64,000 bases of DNA from Variovorax sp. OV329 (GCF_900114785.1 NZ_FOUG01000017.1:1-64000); one strand, 5' to 3'; positions 23,478 to 32,983 are shown, counted from the stretch's first letter. Translations and numbers: made by a program. The notes: generated by a model not told the origin, from the sequence alone.

Positions 23478-25031
23478 TCAGGCGCGTGCAAGCCGGAACA
23501 CGCTCACGGCATGCACCAGGCTGCCCGCCTGCTCCTGCATCGACTGCGCGGCGGCGGCGGCTTCTTCAACCAGGGCGGCGTTCTGCTGGGTCACCTGGTC
23601 CATCTGCGTGATGGCCTGGTTGATCTGCTCGATGCCCTGGGTCTGCTCGTGGCTGGCCGCGGTGATCTCTCCGATGATGTCGGACACCCGCTTCACGCTG
23701 CTCACGATCTCCTGCATGGTCTGGCCGGCTTCGCCCACCAGCTCGCTGCCGGCCTGCACCTTGCCCACCGAATCGTCGATGAGGCCCTTGATCTCCTTGG
23801 CCGCTGCGGCCGAGCGCTGGGCCAGGCTGCGCACTTCGGAAGCAACGACCGCGAAACCCCTGCCCTGTTCGCCGGCACGTGCCGCTTCCACGGCGGCATT
23901 GAGCGCCAGGATGTTGGTCTGGAACGCGATGCCGTCGATCACGCCGATGATGTCCACGATCTTCTTGGACGAAGCGTTGATCGAGGCCATCGTGTGCACC
24001 ACCTGCCCCACGACCTCACCACCCTTGACTGCCACTTCCGAAGCGGATTCGGCGAGCTGGTTGGCCTGGCGTGCGTTGTCCGCGTTCTGCTTGACGGTGC
24101 TGGTCAACTGCTCCATCGAGGCAGCGGTTTCCTGCAGGGAGCTGGCCTGCTCTTCGGTGCGCGAAGACAGGTCCTGGTTGCCCGAGGCGATCTGGCCCGA
24201 GGCCGTTGCGATGGTGTCGGTGCCGCTGCGCACCTCGCTCACGATGCGCACCAGGCTGGTGTTCATCTCGCGCAGGGCGCCCAGCAGCTGGCCGGTCTCG
24301 TCCTTCGAGTTCGATTCGATGCGGCTGCCCAGGTCGCCGCCGGCCACCGCCTTGGCCACGCCCACCGCCTCGCGCAGCGGACGGGTGATGCTGCGGGAAA
24401 TCAGCAGCGAAGCCAGGACGCCCGCGATCAGCGCGACTGCGGCCAGCAGCATCAGCATCTGGAAGCGTTCCGTGGCCGCCTCGCGGCCGACGCGCACCGC
24501 CTCGTCGATGGTGCCGCGCTCGTGCGACAGCAGTTCCAGCACGCGCTTCTCGTAGGCCTTGGCCGCCGGCATGAACACTTCGTTGAACTGGCGCTCGGCC
24601 AGGGCGGCGTCGCCGGCGGTCTTGGCATTCATCACCAGCTCCTTGGCGCCCTGGTACTTCACGCGCAGTTCGCCGATGTGCTTGAAGATGGCGCGCTCCT
24701 CGTCGGTGTCCAGCAAGGGCGCGACCTTGGCCATGGTCTCGCTGCCCTTCTTGGAGCTGGCGGCGATCACCTCGGCGAAGGTGTTGGACAGCTGCGCGTC
24801 GCTGCTGCGCGCAATCAGCTCGGTGCGCGCGATGGCCGAGTAGGTCAGCACGTACCAGTCCGACACCAGGCGTTCCTTGGCCAGCGGGCCCAGCACGGTG
24901 CGCTGCGTGGTCTGCGCGCTGGAGCGCAGGCTGACCAGGGTGAAGGCCGTGGAGGCCAGCGAAAGGATCAGCACCAGGCCGAAGCCCACCGCCAGGCGGC
25001 GGCCGATCCGCATGTTTTCCAGAAATTCCAT
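23478..25031 (-). CDS. Methyl-accepting chemotaxis protein, four-helix-bundle sensor
   Basis: This 517-residue receptor begins MEFLENMRIGRRLAVGFGL with TM1 at about 12-34. An alpha-helical periplasmic domain (about 35-185) of the four-helix-bundle type follows, then TM2 near 188-210, HAMP (ITRPLREAVGVAKAVAGGDLGSR), methylation helices and the signalling tip. It ends VFRLARA with no WxxF tail. AAGGA seven bases before ATG 25031 fixes the start. The stop codon of the preceding receptor is 10 bases upstream, so the two are co-transcribed. Four-helix-bundle sensors of this sort bind varied small ligands directly or through binding proteins. Confidence 0.92.
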   Translation of the reverse strand: MEFLENMRIGRRLAVGFGLVLILSLASTAFTLVSLRSSAQTTQRTVLGPLAKERLVSDWYVLTYSAIARTELIARSSDAQLSNTFAEVIAASSKKGSETMAKVAPLLDTDEERAIFKHIGELRVKYQGAKELVMNAKTAGDAALAERQFNEVFMPAAKAYEKRVLELLSHERGTIDEAVRVGREAATERFQMLMLLAAVALIAGVLASLLISRSITRPLREAVGVAKAVAGGDLGSRIESNSKDETGQLLGALREMNTSLVRIVSEVRSGTDTIATASGQIASGNQDLSSRTEEQASSLQETAASMEQLTSTVKQNADNARQANQLAESASEVAVKGGEVVGQVVHTMASINASSKKIVDIIGVIDGIAFQTNILALNAAVEAARAGEQGRGFAVVASEVRSLAQRSAAAAKEIKGLIDDSVGKVQAGSELVGEAGQTMQEIVSSVKRVSDIIGEITAASHEQTQGIEQINQAITQMDQVTQQNAALVEEAAAAAQSMQEQAGSLVHAVSVFRLARA

Positions 25032-25041
25032 CACTGTGTCC

Positions 25042-27183
25042 TTAGAACTCGGTCCAATCACCCGCGCCGGCGGACGCCGTCACGACTTTCGGGGCCGCGG
25101 GCGGGGTGGCGCGCGGCACTGTTGCTGCCTTGGGGGAGCGCGGTTTCACGGCCGTGCGCGCCTTGGCGGGCTCGATCGCTCCCACGCGGGCTTGGATGCG
25201 CCCGGCCGGACGGGCGTTGCCGCCGTCAATTCGGAACGCGCTCACGGCCTGCACCAGGCTGCCGGCCTGCTCCTGCAGCGATTGCGCTGCGGCAGCGGCT
25301 TCTTCCACCAGCGCAGCGTTCTGCTGCGTCACCTGGTCCATCTGCGAGATGGCCTGGTTGATCTGGTCGATGCCCTGGGTCTGTTCCAGGCTCGCGGCCG
25401 TGATCTCGCCCATGATGTCGGTCACGCGCTTCACGCTGCTCACGATTTCCTGCATGGTGTGGCCGGCTTCGCCCACCAGCTCGCTGCCGGCCTGTACCTT
25501 GCCCACCGAATCGTCGATCAGGCCCTTGATTTCCTTGGCGGCCGCGGCAGAGCGCTGCGCCAGGTTGCGAACCTCCGAGGCAACCACTGCGAAGCCCCTG
25601 CCCTGCTCGCCTGCGCGGGCGGCTTCCACCGCAGCATTGAGCGCCAGGATGTTGGTCTGGAACGCGATGCCGTCGATGACGCCGATGATGTCCACGATCT
25701 TCCTGGACGACTCGTTGATCGAGGCCATGGTGTCCACCACCTGGCCCACCGCAGTGCCGCCCTTGACGGCGACCTGCGAGGCCGACAACGCCAGCTGGTT
25801 GGCCTGGCGGGCGTTGTCCGCGTTCTGCTTGACGGTGCTGGTCAGCTGCTCCATGGAGGCGGCGGTCTCTTCCAGCGAACTGGCCTGCTCTTCGGTGCGC
25901 GAAGACAGATTCTGGTTGCCGGCGGAGATCTGGCCCGAGGCCGTCGCAACTGCATCGGTGCCTTCGCGGACACCGCTGACCACGCGAACCAGGCCGTCGC
26001 GCATCGACTCGACGGCCCGGGTGATGACGCCCATCTCGTCGCGGCGCTGCGACACCAGCCGGCGCGACAGGTCGCCGCTGCCCATGGCCTGGACATGCTC
26101 GCTCAGGTCACGCAGGGGGCGCACCGTGCGGCGGATGAACAGCACCAGTGCGATGCCCAGCACCACCGCCGCCAGCGCGATGGCGCCGGCAAGCCAGGCC
26201 ATCTGGCGGTACAGCTCGGCCATCACCTGCGAAGCCGGAACCTCGGCCACCGCCAGCCATCCATTGGCTTCACTGCGTGCAACGGAGGCGTAGTGATCGC
26301 CGTGCGCAGCCTGGCCCAGAACGGCCTGCGCGCCGTCGATCCACTCACTGTCCTTGCCACCGATGCGGGCGAGCCACGACGCGGCATCGCCACGGGGGCC
26401 CAGCACTTCAGCCAGCTTCTTGCCGGCAGACGTCGGATGGAAGACCAGCGTCGCGGCTTCCGCGCCGCCACTCGGATTGACGACGTAGAGCCCGCCCGTG
26501 TCGAACAGACGCGTCTTGTTCACCGCCTCTCCAAAGGCCGTTTGCTGCCGCGAAATGTCCAGGCCGATGTAGAGCACACCGACGACCTGTCCGGCTGCAT
26601 CGCGCACCGGGTCGTACACCGTCATGTAAGGGCGACCGAACAGCACGGTGCGCCCCACGAACTTCTGGCCCGCGCGCAGCACCGGGTAGGCGGCGCTCTT
26701 GCGGTCCAGCAGCGTGCCGATGGCACGCTCGCCGTTCTCCTTCTTGACCGACGTGGTGACCCGGCGGAAGTCATCGCCCTGCGCCACGAACACCGTGGCA
26801 TTCGCCCCGGGGAAGTCGCGGGCGAAGGCATCCACCTCCGCGGTCGAGTTGCCGTCCAAGGCCAGGCCCTGGCTCAGCAGCCGGCCCTGCGCCCCACCTT
26901 CGAGGACGAAGGTCTGCGCGAACTGGCGCCGGAAAACGCCGTAGGTGTTCTCGGCGTTCTGCTGCATGGTCTGGTCGAAGATGTCGAGCGACCTGGCGAT
27001 GGCTTCGGCCTTGGCATTGGCGAAACGGGCGGCGCTGCGCTGCTGCTGCGAAGAGGCCAAAGCGTAGAAAACCGCCAGGATCAGCATCGTGAGAGCCAGC
27101 ATGGCCAGGCCCGCCCGGATCGTGAGCGTGCGCACCAGCGAGACGGTGCGGGGCGCGCTTTCCGAAGAAACTGCTTCGTTCAT
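25042..27183 (-). CDS. Methyl-accepting chemotaxis protein with Cache_3/Cache_2 sensor and WxxF tail
   Basis: At 713 residues this is the longest receptor here. After a 15-residue cytoplasmic leader, TM1 lies at about 22-45. The periplasmic sensor (about 50-330) matches the Cache_3-Cache_2 fusion type, with TYGVFRRQFAQTF, FVAQGDDFRRVTTSV, FGRPYMTVYDPVRD and VLYIGLDISRQQ. TM2 near 335-357, HAMP, the signalling domain and a long Ala/Pro/Lys-rich linker follow. The protein ends GDWTEF, matching the xWxxF pentapeptide that tethers CheR and CheB in enteric receptors. It follows the previous receptor gene by 15 bases. Confidence 0.93.
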   Translation of the reverse strand: MNEAVSSESAPRTVSLVRTLTIRAGLAMLALTMLILAVFYALASSQQQRSAARFANAKAEAIARSLDIFDQTMQQNAENTYGVFRRQFAQTFVLEGGAQGRLLSQGLALDGNSTAEVDAFARDFPGANATVFVAQGDDFRRVTTSVKKENGERAIGTLLDRKSAAYPVLRAGQKFVGRTVLFGRPYMTVYDPVRDAAGQVVGVLYIGLDISRQQTAFGEAVNKTRLFDTGGLYVVNPSGGAEAATLVFHPTSAGKKLAEVLGPRGDAASWLARIGGKDSEWIDGAQAVLGQAAHGDHYASVARSEANGWLAVAEVPASQVMAELYRQMAWLAGAIALAAVVLGIALVLFIRRTVRPLRDLSEHVQAMGSGDLSRRLVSQRRDEMGVITRAVESMRDGLVRVVSGVREGTDAVATASGQISAGNQNLSSRTEEQASSLEETAASMEQLTSTVKQNADNARQANQLALSASQVAVKGGTAVGQVVDTMASINESSRKIVDIIGVIDGIAFQTNILALNAAVEAARAGEQGRGFAVVASEVRNLAQRSAAAAKEIKGLIDDSVGKVQAGSELVGEAGHTMQEIVSSVKRVTDIMGEITAASLEQTQGIDQINQAISQMDQVTQQNAALVEEAAAAAQSLQEQAGSLVQAVSAFRIDGGNARPAGRIQARVGAIEPAKARTAVKPRSPKAATVPRATPPAAPKVVTASAGAGDWTEF

Positions 27184-27198
27184 CGAACTACCCCGAGC

Positions 27199-28899
27199 CT
27201 AGAACTCGGTCCAGTCACCGGCGCTGCCGGCCGCGGCCACCGTCGGTTCGGTCCGCGCGCCGCGGGGTGCCTTGTCGACGCGCCTGGTCTGCTGGGGCTT
27301 GGCGACCGCTGCCACCGGCACGGCCTTGCTGACCGTGACAGCCGGCCGCACCGCGCCATCGAGGCGGAACACGCTCACGGCCTGCACCAGGCTGCCGGCC
27401 TGTTCCTGCAGCGATTGCGCTGCGGCGGCGGCTTCTTCCACCAGCGCGGCGTTCTGCTGGGTCACCTGGTCCATCTGCGTGATGGCCTGGTTGATCTGCT
27501 CGATGCCTTGCGTCTGCTCGTGGCTGGCCGCAGTGATCTCGCCCATGATGTCGGTCACGCGTTGCACGCTGCTGACGATCTCCTGCATGGTGTCGCCTGC
27601 CTCGCCCACCAGCTCGCTGCCGGTGCGGACCTTGCCGACCGAGTCATCGATGAGGCCCTTGATTTCCTTGGCCGCCGCGGCCGAGCGCTGCGCCAGGTTG
27701 CGCACTTCCGAGGCCACCACCGCGAAGCCCCTGCCCTGCTCGCCGGCACGCGCCGCTTCCACGGCGGCGTTCAGCGCCAGGATGTTGGTCTGGAACGCGA
27801 TGCCGTCGATGACACCGATGATGTCCACGATCTTCCTGGACGACTCGTTGATCGAGGCCATGGTGTCCACCACCTGGCCCACCACCGTGCCGCCCTTGAC
27901 GGCGACCTGCGAGGCCGACAACGCCAGCTGGTTGGCCTGCCGCGCGTTGTCCGCGTTCTGCTTGACGGTGCTGGTCAGCTCTTCCATCGAGGCAGCGGTC
28001 TCTTCCAGCGAACTGGCCTGCTGCTCGGTGCGCGAGGACAGGTCCTGGTTGCCCGAGGCGATCTGGCCCGAGGCCGTGGCGATGGTGTCCGTGCCGGTAC
28101 GGACCTCGCCCACGATGCGGACCAGGTTCGCGTTCATGTTCTTCAAGGCGTTCAGCAGCTGGCCGGTCTCGTCCTGGCGGTCGACTTCGATGCGCGAGCC
28201 CAGGTCGCCGGCGGCCACGGTCTCGGCCACCTTCACGGCGTCGTTGAGAGGGCGCACGATGCTGGCCGTCAGGCGCCAGGCGCACAGCGCAGCCGCGGCC
28301 AGCGCAATCAGCGACAGCACGATCAGCATGCTGCGGCCTGCCGCATGTTCCTTGGCGATGGCGGCTGCGGCGGCCTCGATCTGCGTGCGCTGCTGGTCGC
28401 CCAGGGCCACCAGGCTGGCCTCGTAGGCAGCCAGCGCCTTGCCCAGCTTGTCGTCCGCGAGGCTGGCGGCGGCATCCCATTCCTTCTGCGCCTTGAGCTT
28501 GCCGGCCTCGTCCACCAGGGCCAGCACGACCTTGCGCACTTCGCCCATCTGGGCGTAGAGCTTCTTCTCCTCGGGCGAGTCGAGCATGCTTTCCAGCTGC
28601 TTCTGGATCGGCGCGATGCGCGCCGATCCTTCGCCGATGCCTTTCTTGTAGAAGGCCTCGGCACCGCTGTCCGTGGTCTTGACCATGGCGTAGGTGCGCA
28701 CGATATTGGCCTTCACCTCGCTGGCCCACTGGGCCACCAGGCGCTCCTTGACTTGGGGGCCGGCCACCATGGCCTCGGTGGCATTGCCCACGTTCTCCAG
28801 GCGCAGCAGGCCGGTGGCGGCGATGAAAGCCATGAGCAGCAGCACGATGGCAAAGCCCAGGCCCATGCGGGCGCCGATCTTCAGGTTCTTCAGGGTCAT
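27199..28899 (-). CDS. Methyl-accepting chemotaxis protein, four-helix-bundle sensor, WxxF tail
   Basis: This 566-residue receptor starts MTLKNLKIGARMGLGFAIVL with TM1 at about 10-30. It has a four-helix-bundle periplasmic domain (about 31-190) with VKERLVAQWASEVKANIVRTYAMV, then TM2, HAMP (IVRPLNDAVKVAETVAAGDLGSR), methylation helices and the signalling tip. A flexible linker of Ala, Pro, Lys and Arg leads to the C-terminal GDWTEF, a likely CheR/CheB tether. AAGGAA six bases before the ATG supports the start. Its sensor is similar to those of the receptors at 32984 and 34638, which suggests duplication. Confidence 0.93.
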   Translation of the reverse strand: MTLKNLKIGARMGLGFAIVLLLMAFIAATGLLRLENVGNATEAMVAGPQVKERLVAQWASEVKANIVRTYAMVKTTDSGAEAFYKKGIGEGSARIAPIQKQLESMLDSPEEKKLYAQMGEVRKVVLALVDEAGKLKAQKEWDAAASLADDKLGKALAAYEASLVALGDQQRTQIEAAAAAIAKEHAAGRSMLIVLSLIALAAAALCAWRLTASIVRPLNDAVKVAETVAAGDLGSRIEVDRQDETGQLLNALKNMNANLVRIVGEVRTGTDTIATASGQIASGNQDLSSRTEQQASSLEETAASMEELTSTVKQNADNARQANQLALSASQVAVKGGTVVGQVVDTMASINESSRKIVDIIGVIDGIAFQTNILALNAAVEAARAGEQGRGFAVVASEVRNLAQRSAAAAKEIKGLIDDSVGKVRTGSELVGEAGDTMQEIVSSVQRVTDIMGEITAASHEQTQGIEQINQAITQMDQVTQQNAALVEEAAAAAQSLQEQAGSLVQAVSVFRLDGAVRPAVTVSKAVPVAAVAKPQQTRRVDKAPRGARTEPTVAAAGSAGDWTEF

Positions 28900-28923
28900 G
28901 ACGATTCCTTGTATTTCTTCTTC

Positions 28924-30651
28924 TTAGAACTCGGTCCAGTCGCCCGAGCCGCCGGCCGAAGCCAGGACGGGCTCGGCGCGGGCCGGCTCACGGGCGGCGG
29001 GCGGCTTGCCCTTGGCTGCCACCGTGCCCTTGGCCCTGGCGGCCACCGTTGCCACCTTCGCGGCCACGGCCGGCCTGGGTGCAGCGGCAAGCGTTCGCGC
29101 AGCGCCTTCGATGCGGAACACGCTCACGGCCTGCACCAGGCTGCCGGCCTGCTCCTGCAGCGATTGCGCTGCGGCAGCGGCTTCTTCCACCAGCGCAGCG
29201 TTCTGCTGCGTCACCTGGTCCATCTGCGAGATGGCCTGGTTGATCTGGTCGATGCCCTGGGTCTGTTCCAGGCTCGCGGCCGTGATCTCGCCCATGATGT
29301 CGGTCACGCGCTTCACGCTGCCGACGATCTCCTGCATCGTGTGGCCGGCTTCGCCGACCAATTCGCTGCCGGCCTGCACCTTGCCCACCGAGTCGTCGAT
29401 CAGGCCCTTGATTTCCTTGGCCGCGGCCGCCGAGCGCTGCGCCAGGTTGCGCACTTCCGACGCCACCACCGCGAAGCCCCTGCCCTGCTCGCCCGCACGG
29501 GCCGCTTCCACGGCGGCGTTCAGCGCCAGGATGTTGGTCTGGAAGGCGATGCCGTCGATCACGCCGATGATGTCGACGATCTTCTTCGACGAAGCATTGA
29601 TCGAGGCCATGGTGTCCACCACCTGGCCGACCACCGTGCCACCCTTCACGGCCACTTCGGAGGCCGACACGGCCAGCTGGTTGGCCTGGCGCGCGTTGTC
29701 CGCGTTCTGCTTGACGGTGCTGGTGAGTTGCTCCATGGAGGCAGCCGTCTGCTCCAGCGAGCTGGCCTGCTCCTCGGTGCGGGAAGACAGGTCCTGGTTG
29801 CCCGAGGCAATCTGGCCCGAGGCGGTCGCGATGGTGTCGGTGCCGGTGCGCACCTCGCTCACGATGCGCACCAGGCTGGTGTTCATCTCGCGCAGGGCGC
29901 CCAGCAGCTGGCCGGTCTCGTCCCGGGTGTTCACCTCGATGCGGCTGCCCAGGTCGCCGCCGGCGACGGCCTGCGCCACGCGCACGGCCTCGGTCAGCGG
30001 CTTGGCGACGATGCGCGCGATGGTGAGGGCCAGCAGCATGCCCAGCACCACGCAGACCAGCAGGATGCCCAGGATCAGGTTGCGGCTGTTCGCATAGACG
30101 CGGCTGGCGGTGTCGGAGGCGGCTTCTCCACCGTCGACGTTCAGCTGCACCATCTTGTCCAACAGGCTCATCATCTCGCGGTAGATGCGCAGCGATTCAC
30201 CGCGCGACAGCGAGTCGGCCTGGCCTTCGCGCTGCGCACGGGTGGCCACCACGATCTTCTTGTGCTCCTGCGCGTAGGCATCCATGTTCTTCAGGTACTC
30301 GGCGAAGATGGACTTTTCCTCGGGCGAGCTGACCAGCTTCTCGTAGGCCGAGCGGAACTTCATCCAGCGCTCCCAGCCCTCGGCCATGCCCTTCTCGTAG
30401 TACGTGAAATCGTCCTCGGTCAGGGCACCAACGAACTGCACTTCCTGCTGGCGAAAGCGCGCCATCGAGGCCTTCATCTCCAGCAGCGAGCGGGTGGACG
30501 GCATCCAGTTGTCGGCGATGTCCGTCGAGAGGTCGTTGACCTTGGACAGCTGCGCGACCGAGAACAGGCCGACGAACACCGTCAGCACGAGCACGGCGCC
30601 GAATGCCACCATCAGCTTGGTGGCAATCTTGAGGTTGTAGAACGCTTTCAT
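28924..30651 (-). CDS. Methyl-accepting chemotaxis protein, four-helix-bundle sensor, WxxF tail
   Basis: This 575-residue receptor begins MKAFYNLKIATKLMVAFGAV with TM1 at about 11-33. Its periplasmic domain (about 34-195, with WMPSTRSLLEMKASMARFR and QVEFVGAL-like sequence) is of the 4HB_MCP type. TM2 has GILLVCVVLGMLLALTIA, followed by HAMP, methylation helices and the tip. The C-terminus is an Ala/Lys/Arg linker ending GDWTEF, a probable CheR/CheB tether. It lies 32 bases after cheW. A 201-base segment of its signalling region is identical to that of the receptor at 25042, two genes downstream. Confidence 0.92.
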   Translation of the reverse strand: MKAFYNLKIATKLMVAFGAVLVLTVFVGLFSVAQLSKVNDLSTDIADNWMPSTRSLLEMKASMARFRQQEVQFVGALTEDDFTYYEKGMAEGWERWMKFRSAYEKLVSSPEEKSIFAEYLKNMDAYAQEHKKIVVATRAQREGQADSLSRGESLRIYREMMSLLDKMVQLNVDGGEAASDTASRVYANSRNLILGILLVCVVLGMLLALTIARIVAKPLTEAVRVAQAVAGGDLGSRIEVNTRDETGQLLGALREMNTSLVRIVSEVRTGTDTIATASGQIASGNQDLSSRTEEQASSLEQTAASMEQLTSTVKQNADNARQANQLAVSASEVAVKGGTVVGQVVDTMASINASSKKIVDIIGVIDGIAFQTNILALNAAVEAARAGEQGRGFAVVASEVRNLAQRSAAAAKEIKGLIDDSVGKVQAGSELVGEAGHTMQEIVGSVKRVTDIMGEITAASLEQTQGIDQINQAISQMDQVTQQNAALVEEAAAAAQSLQEQAGSLVQAVSVFRIEGAARTLAAAPRPAVAAKVATVAARAKGTVAAKGKPPAAREPARAEPVLASAGGSGDWTEF

Positions 30652-30683
30652 TTCAGTCGAATCTCTTTTCTTCCCCGGCGCGC

Positions 30684-31211
30684 TCAGGCGGCGGCCCGCT
30701 CGATCAGGCCCATCTCTTCGCTGGACATGAGGCGGTCGATGTCCATCAGGATCAGCATGCGTTCGCCCACGGTGCCCAGGCCGATCAGGTAGTCGGTGTC
30801 CAGCAGCGAGCCCATCTGCGGCGCTTCCTTGATCTGCGCCGGCTCCAGCGTGATCACGTCCGACACGCTGTCCACCACCATGCCCACCACGCGACCGCCG
30901 ATGTTCAGCACGATCACCACGGTGAACTGGTCGTAGCTGGGGTCGCCCAGGTTGAGCTTCACCCGCATGTCGATGATCGGCACGATGATTCCGCGCAGGT
31001 TGACCACGCCCTTGATGAATGCGGGTGCGTTGGCGATGCGGGTGACGGCGTCGTAGCCGCGCAGTTCCTGCACCTTCTGGATGTCGATGCCGTATTCCTC
31101 TTCGCCCAGGGTGAAGGAGAGGAACTCGAGCGGCTTGTCGCCGTGCGAGGCGATGGCGGCGGGCATGCCGGCGTGCGCCGGCTCGTTGGAGGTCTTGGTT
31201 TTCGTCAGCAT
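30684..31211 (-). CDS. cheW: Chemotaxis coupling protein CheW
   Basis: The 175-residue cytosolic adaptor links chemoreceptors to the kinase CheA. The SH3-like fold is evident from LEFLSFTLGEEEYGIDI, VQELRGYDAVTRIANAPAFI, the highly conserved GVVNLRGIIVPIIDMR and the final RMLILMDIDRLM. A 25-residue Lys/Thr/Ala-rich N-terminal extension precedes the domain. It sits between the PAS receptor gene (18 bases upstream) and another receptor, so it is translated from the same message as the receptors. No cheA is present in the window. AGGATC upstream of the ATG is a fair ribosome-binding site. Confidence 0.95.
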   Translation of the reverse strand: MLTKTKTSNEPAHAGMPAAIASHGDKPLEFLSFTLGEEEYGIDIQKVQELRGYDAVTRIANAPAFIKGVVNLRGIIVPIIDMRVKLNLGDPSYDQFTVVIVLNIGGRVVGMVVDSVSDVITLEPAQIKEAPQMGSLLDTDYLIGLGTVGERMLILMDIDRLMSSEEMGLIERAAA

Positions 31212-31229
31212 GGTGTTGATCCTGTTTCG

Positions 31230-32888
31230 TTAGAACGATGTCCATTCCTGCGCGCCGGCGGAGGCCGTGGCGGCAGGCGTGTGCTTCTTGCTCTTGTGCG
31301 TTGTGGCCGGACGGCCACTGGCCCCCGGCCCGGCGTCGCGAAACAGGCCCACGGCCTGTGCCAGCCCGCCGGCTTGTTCCTGCAGCGAGGTGGCCGCGGC
31401 GTTGGCCTGCTCCACCAGCGCCGCGTTCTGCTGCGTCACCTGGTCCATCTGCGTGATGGCCTGGTTGATCTGCTCGATGCCCGCCGTCTGCTCCTGGCTC
31501 GCGGAGGTGATCTCGCCCATGATGTCGGTCACGCGCTTGACGCTGCCGACGATGTCCTGCATGGTGCGGCCGGCTTCGCCGACCAGTTCGCCGCCCGCCT
31601 CGACCTTGCCGACGGAATCGTCGATCAGGCCCTTGATTTCCTTGGCGGCCGCGGCCGATCGCTGCGCCAGGTTGCGCACTTCCGACGCCACCACCGCGAA
31701 GCCCCTGCCCTGCTCGCCCGCACGGGCCGCTTCCACCGCGGCATTGAGCGCGAGGATGTTGGTCTGGAAGGCGATGCCATCGATCACGCCGATGATGTCC
31801 ACGATCTTGCGGGACGAGGCATTGATCGAGGCCATGGTGTCCACCACCTGGCCCACCACCGCGCCGCCCTTGACGGCGACCTCGGAAGCCGAGACGGCCA
31901 GCTGGTTGGCCTGCAGCGCGTTGTCCGCGTTCTGCTTGACGGTGCTGGTCAGCTCCTCCATCGAGGCGGCGGTCTGTTCCAGCGCACTGGCCTGCGCCTC
32001 GGTGCGCGAGGACAGGTCCTGGTTGCCGCTGGCGATCTGCGCCGAGGTGGCGCTGACGCCGGCCACGTTGGCGCCCACGTCCGACACCACGGCCATCAGG
32101 TTGGCGCTCATCTGGTTCAAGGCCAGCAGCAGGCTGCGGGTCTCGTCCTCGGGGCGGACCTCGAAGCGCTCCAGCTCGCCGCCAGCAATGGCGCGGGCCA
32201 CCCGCAGCGCACGCTCCAGCGGCTGGAACACGGTGCGGTCCAAAAACAGGCCCATCGCCAGCCAGACCAGCGCCGAGCCGAGGCCGAAGGCGCCCAGCCA
32301 GCCGCTCCAGGGCGCCGGCGCCATGAAAGCGGCCGCGGCGCCTGCCAGGCTCACGAGGCTCGACAGGCCCGCCACGGCCAGCACGCGCTGGCGTGCCGGA
32401 ATGCGCCGCAGGCGCGCCACCGGGTCGGCCCAGCCGCGCTTGACCACCTCGCCGCGCCAGATCGCGAGCTGGCCGGCGCGGCCTTCCTTGAAGCGGCTGT
32501 AGATGGCCTCGGCCTGCTCGACGGCCGCGCGCGCGGGCTTGGCGCGCACCGACATGTAGCCGTCGATGCGGCCGTGGCGGCGGATGGGCGTGACGTTGGC
32601 CAGCACCCAGTAGAAGTCGCCGTTCTTGCGGCGGTTCTTCACCAGGCCGGTCCAGGGGTAGCCGCCGCCCAGCGATTCCCACAGGTCGCTGAAGGCCTCG
32701 GCGGGCATGTCCGGGTGGCGCACGATGTTGTGCGCCTTGCCGACCAGTTCCTCCAGCGTGAAGCCGCTGGCTTCCACGAAGGCGGGGTTGGCGTAGGTGA
32801 TGCGACCCTTCAGGTCGGTGCGGGAGACCAGCGCCGCATCGGGCGCCAGCTCGTATTCGTTGGCAGTGATTGGAAGATTGACGCGCAT
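31230..32888 (-). CDS. Aer-like PAS-domain chemoreceptor with WxxF-type tail
   Basis: This 552-residue receptor lacks a periplasmic sensor. Residues about 10-125 form a PAS domain with RITYANPAFVEASGFT, KAHNIVRHPDMP and NGDFYWVLANVTPI, as in the FAD-binding aerotaxis receptor Aer. A hydrophobic hairpin (about 165-215) anchors it in the inner membrane. HAMP-like sequence, methylation helices and the signalling tip follow. It ends AQEWTSF, a variant of the xWxxF tether, which classical E. coli Aer lacks. A sigma-28-type promoter is 24-50 bases upstream. FAD binding and energy or redox sensing are inferred from the family. Confidence 0.92.
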   Translation of the reverse strand: MRVNLPITANEYELAPDAALVSRTDLKGRITYANPAFVEASGFTLEELVGKAHNIVRHPDMPAEAFSDLWESLGGGYPWTGLVKNRRKNGDFYWVLANVTPIRRHGRIDGYMSVRAKPARAAVEQAEAIYSRFKEGRAGQLAIWRGEVVKRGWADPVARLRRIPARQRVLAVAGLSSLVSLAGAAAAFMAPAPWSGWLGAFGLGSALVWLAMGLFLDRTVFQPLERALRVARAIAGGELERFEVRPEDETRSLLLALNQMSANLMAVVSDVGANVAGVSATSAQIASGNQDLSSRTEAQASALEQTAASMEELTSTVKQNADNALQANQLAVSASEVAVKGGAVVGQVVDTMASINASSRKIVDIIGVIDGIAFQTNILALNAAVEAARAGEQGRGFAVVASEVRNLAQRSAAAAKEIKGLIDDSVGKVEAGGELVGEAGRTMQDIVGSVKRVTDIMGEITSASQEQTAGIEQINQAITQMDQVTQQNAALVEQANAAATSLQEQAGGLAQAVGLFRDAGPGASGRPATTHKSKKHTPAATASAGAQEWTSF

Positions 32889-32911
32889 GGATGTAGAAGA
32901 CCTTGTCTTGC

Positions 32912-32938
32912 TTATCGGCACGCGCGGGCAAACCTGAA
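32912..32938 (-). promoter_or_regulatory. Sigma-28 (FliA) type promoter of the Aer-like receptor and cheW
   Basis: On the minus strand the sequence reads TTCAGGTT, 11 bases, then GCCGATAA. The -10 is an exact match and the spacing is ideal; the -35 is close to the TCAAGTT form seen in beta-proteobacteria. The predicted leader is about 17 bases. It should drive the PAS receptor, cheW and probably the five receptor genes downstream. Confidence 0.75.
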
Positions 32939-32983
32939 GGGCCGCACGGCGTGCTCGACAAAGGCAATGCGGTCCGTCATGGT

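Noticed and set aside
24877..30792. Very long plus-strand open frame opposite the chemoreceptor genes
   Set aside because: It is rich in His, Arg and Gly with no domain, and lies exactly antisense to four receptors and cheW-linked genes. High GC content removes stops on the opposite strand.
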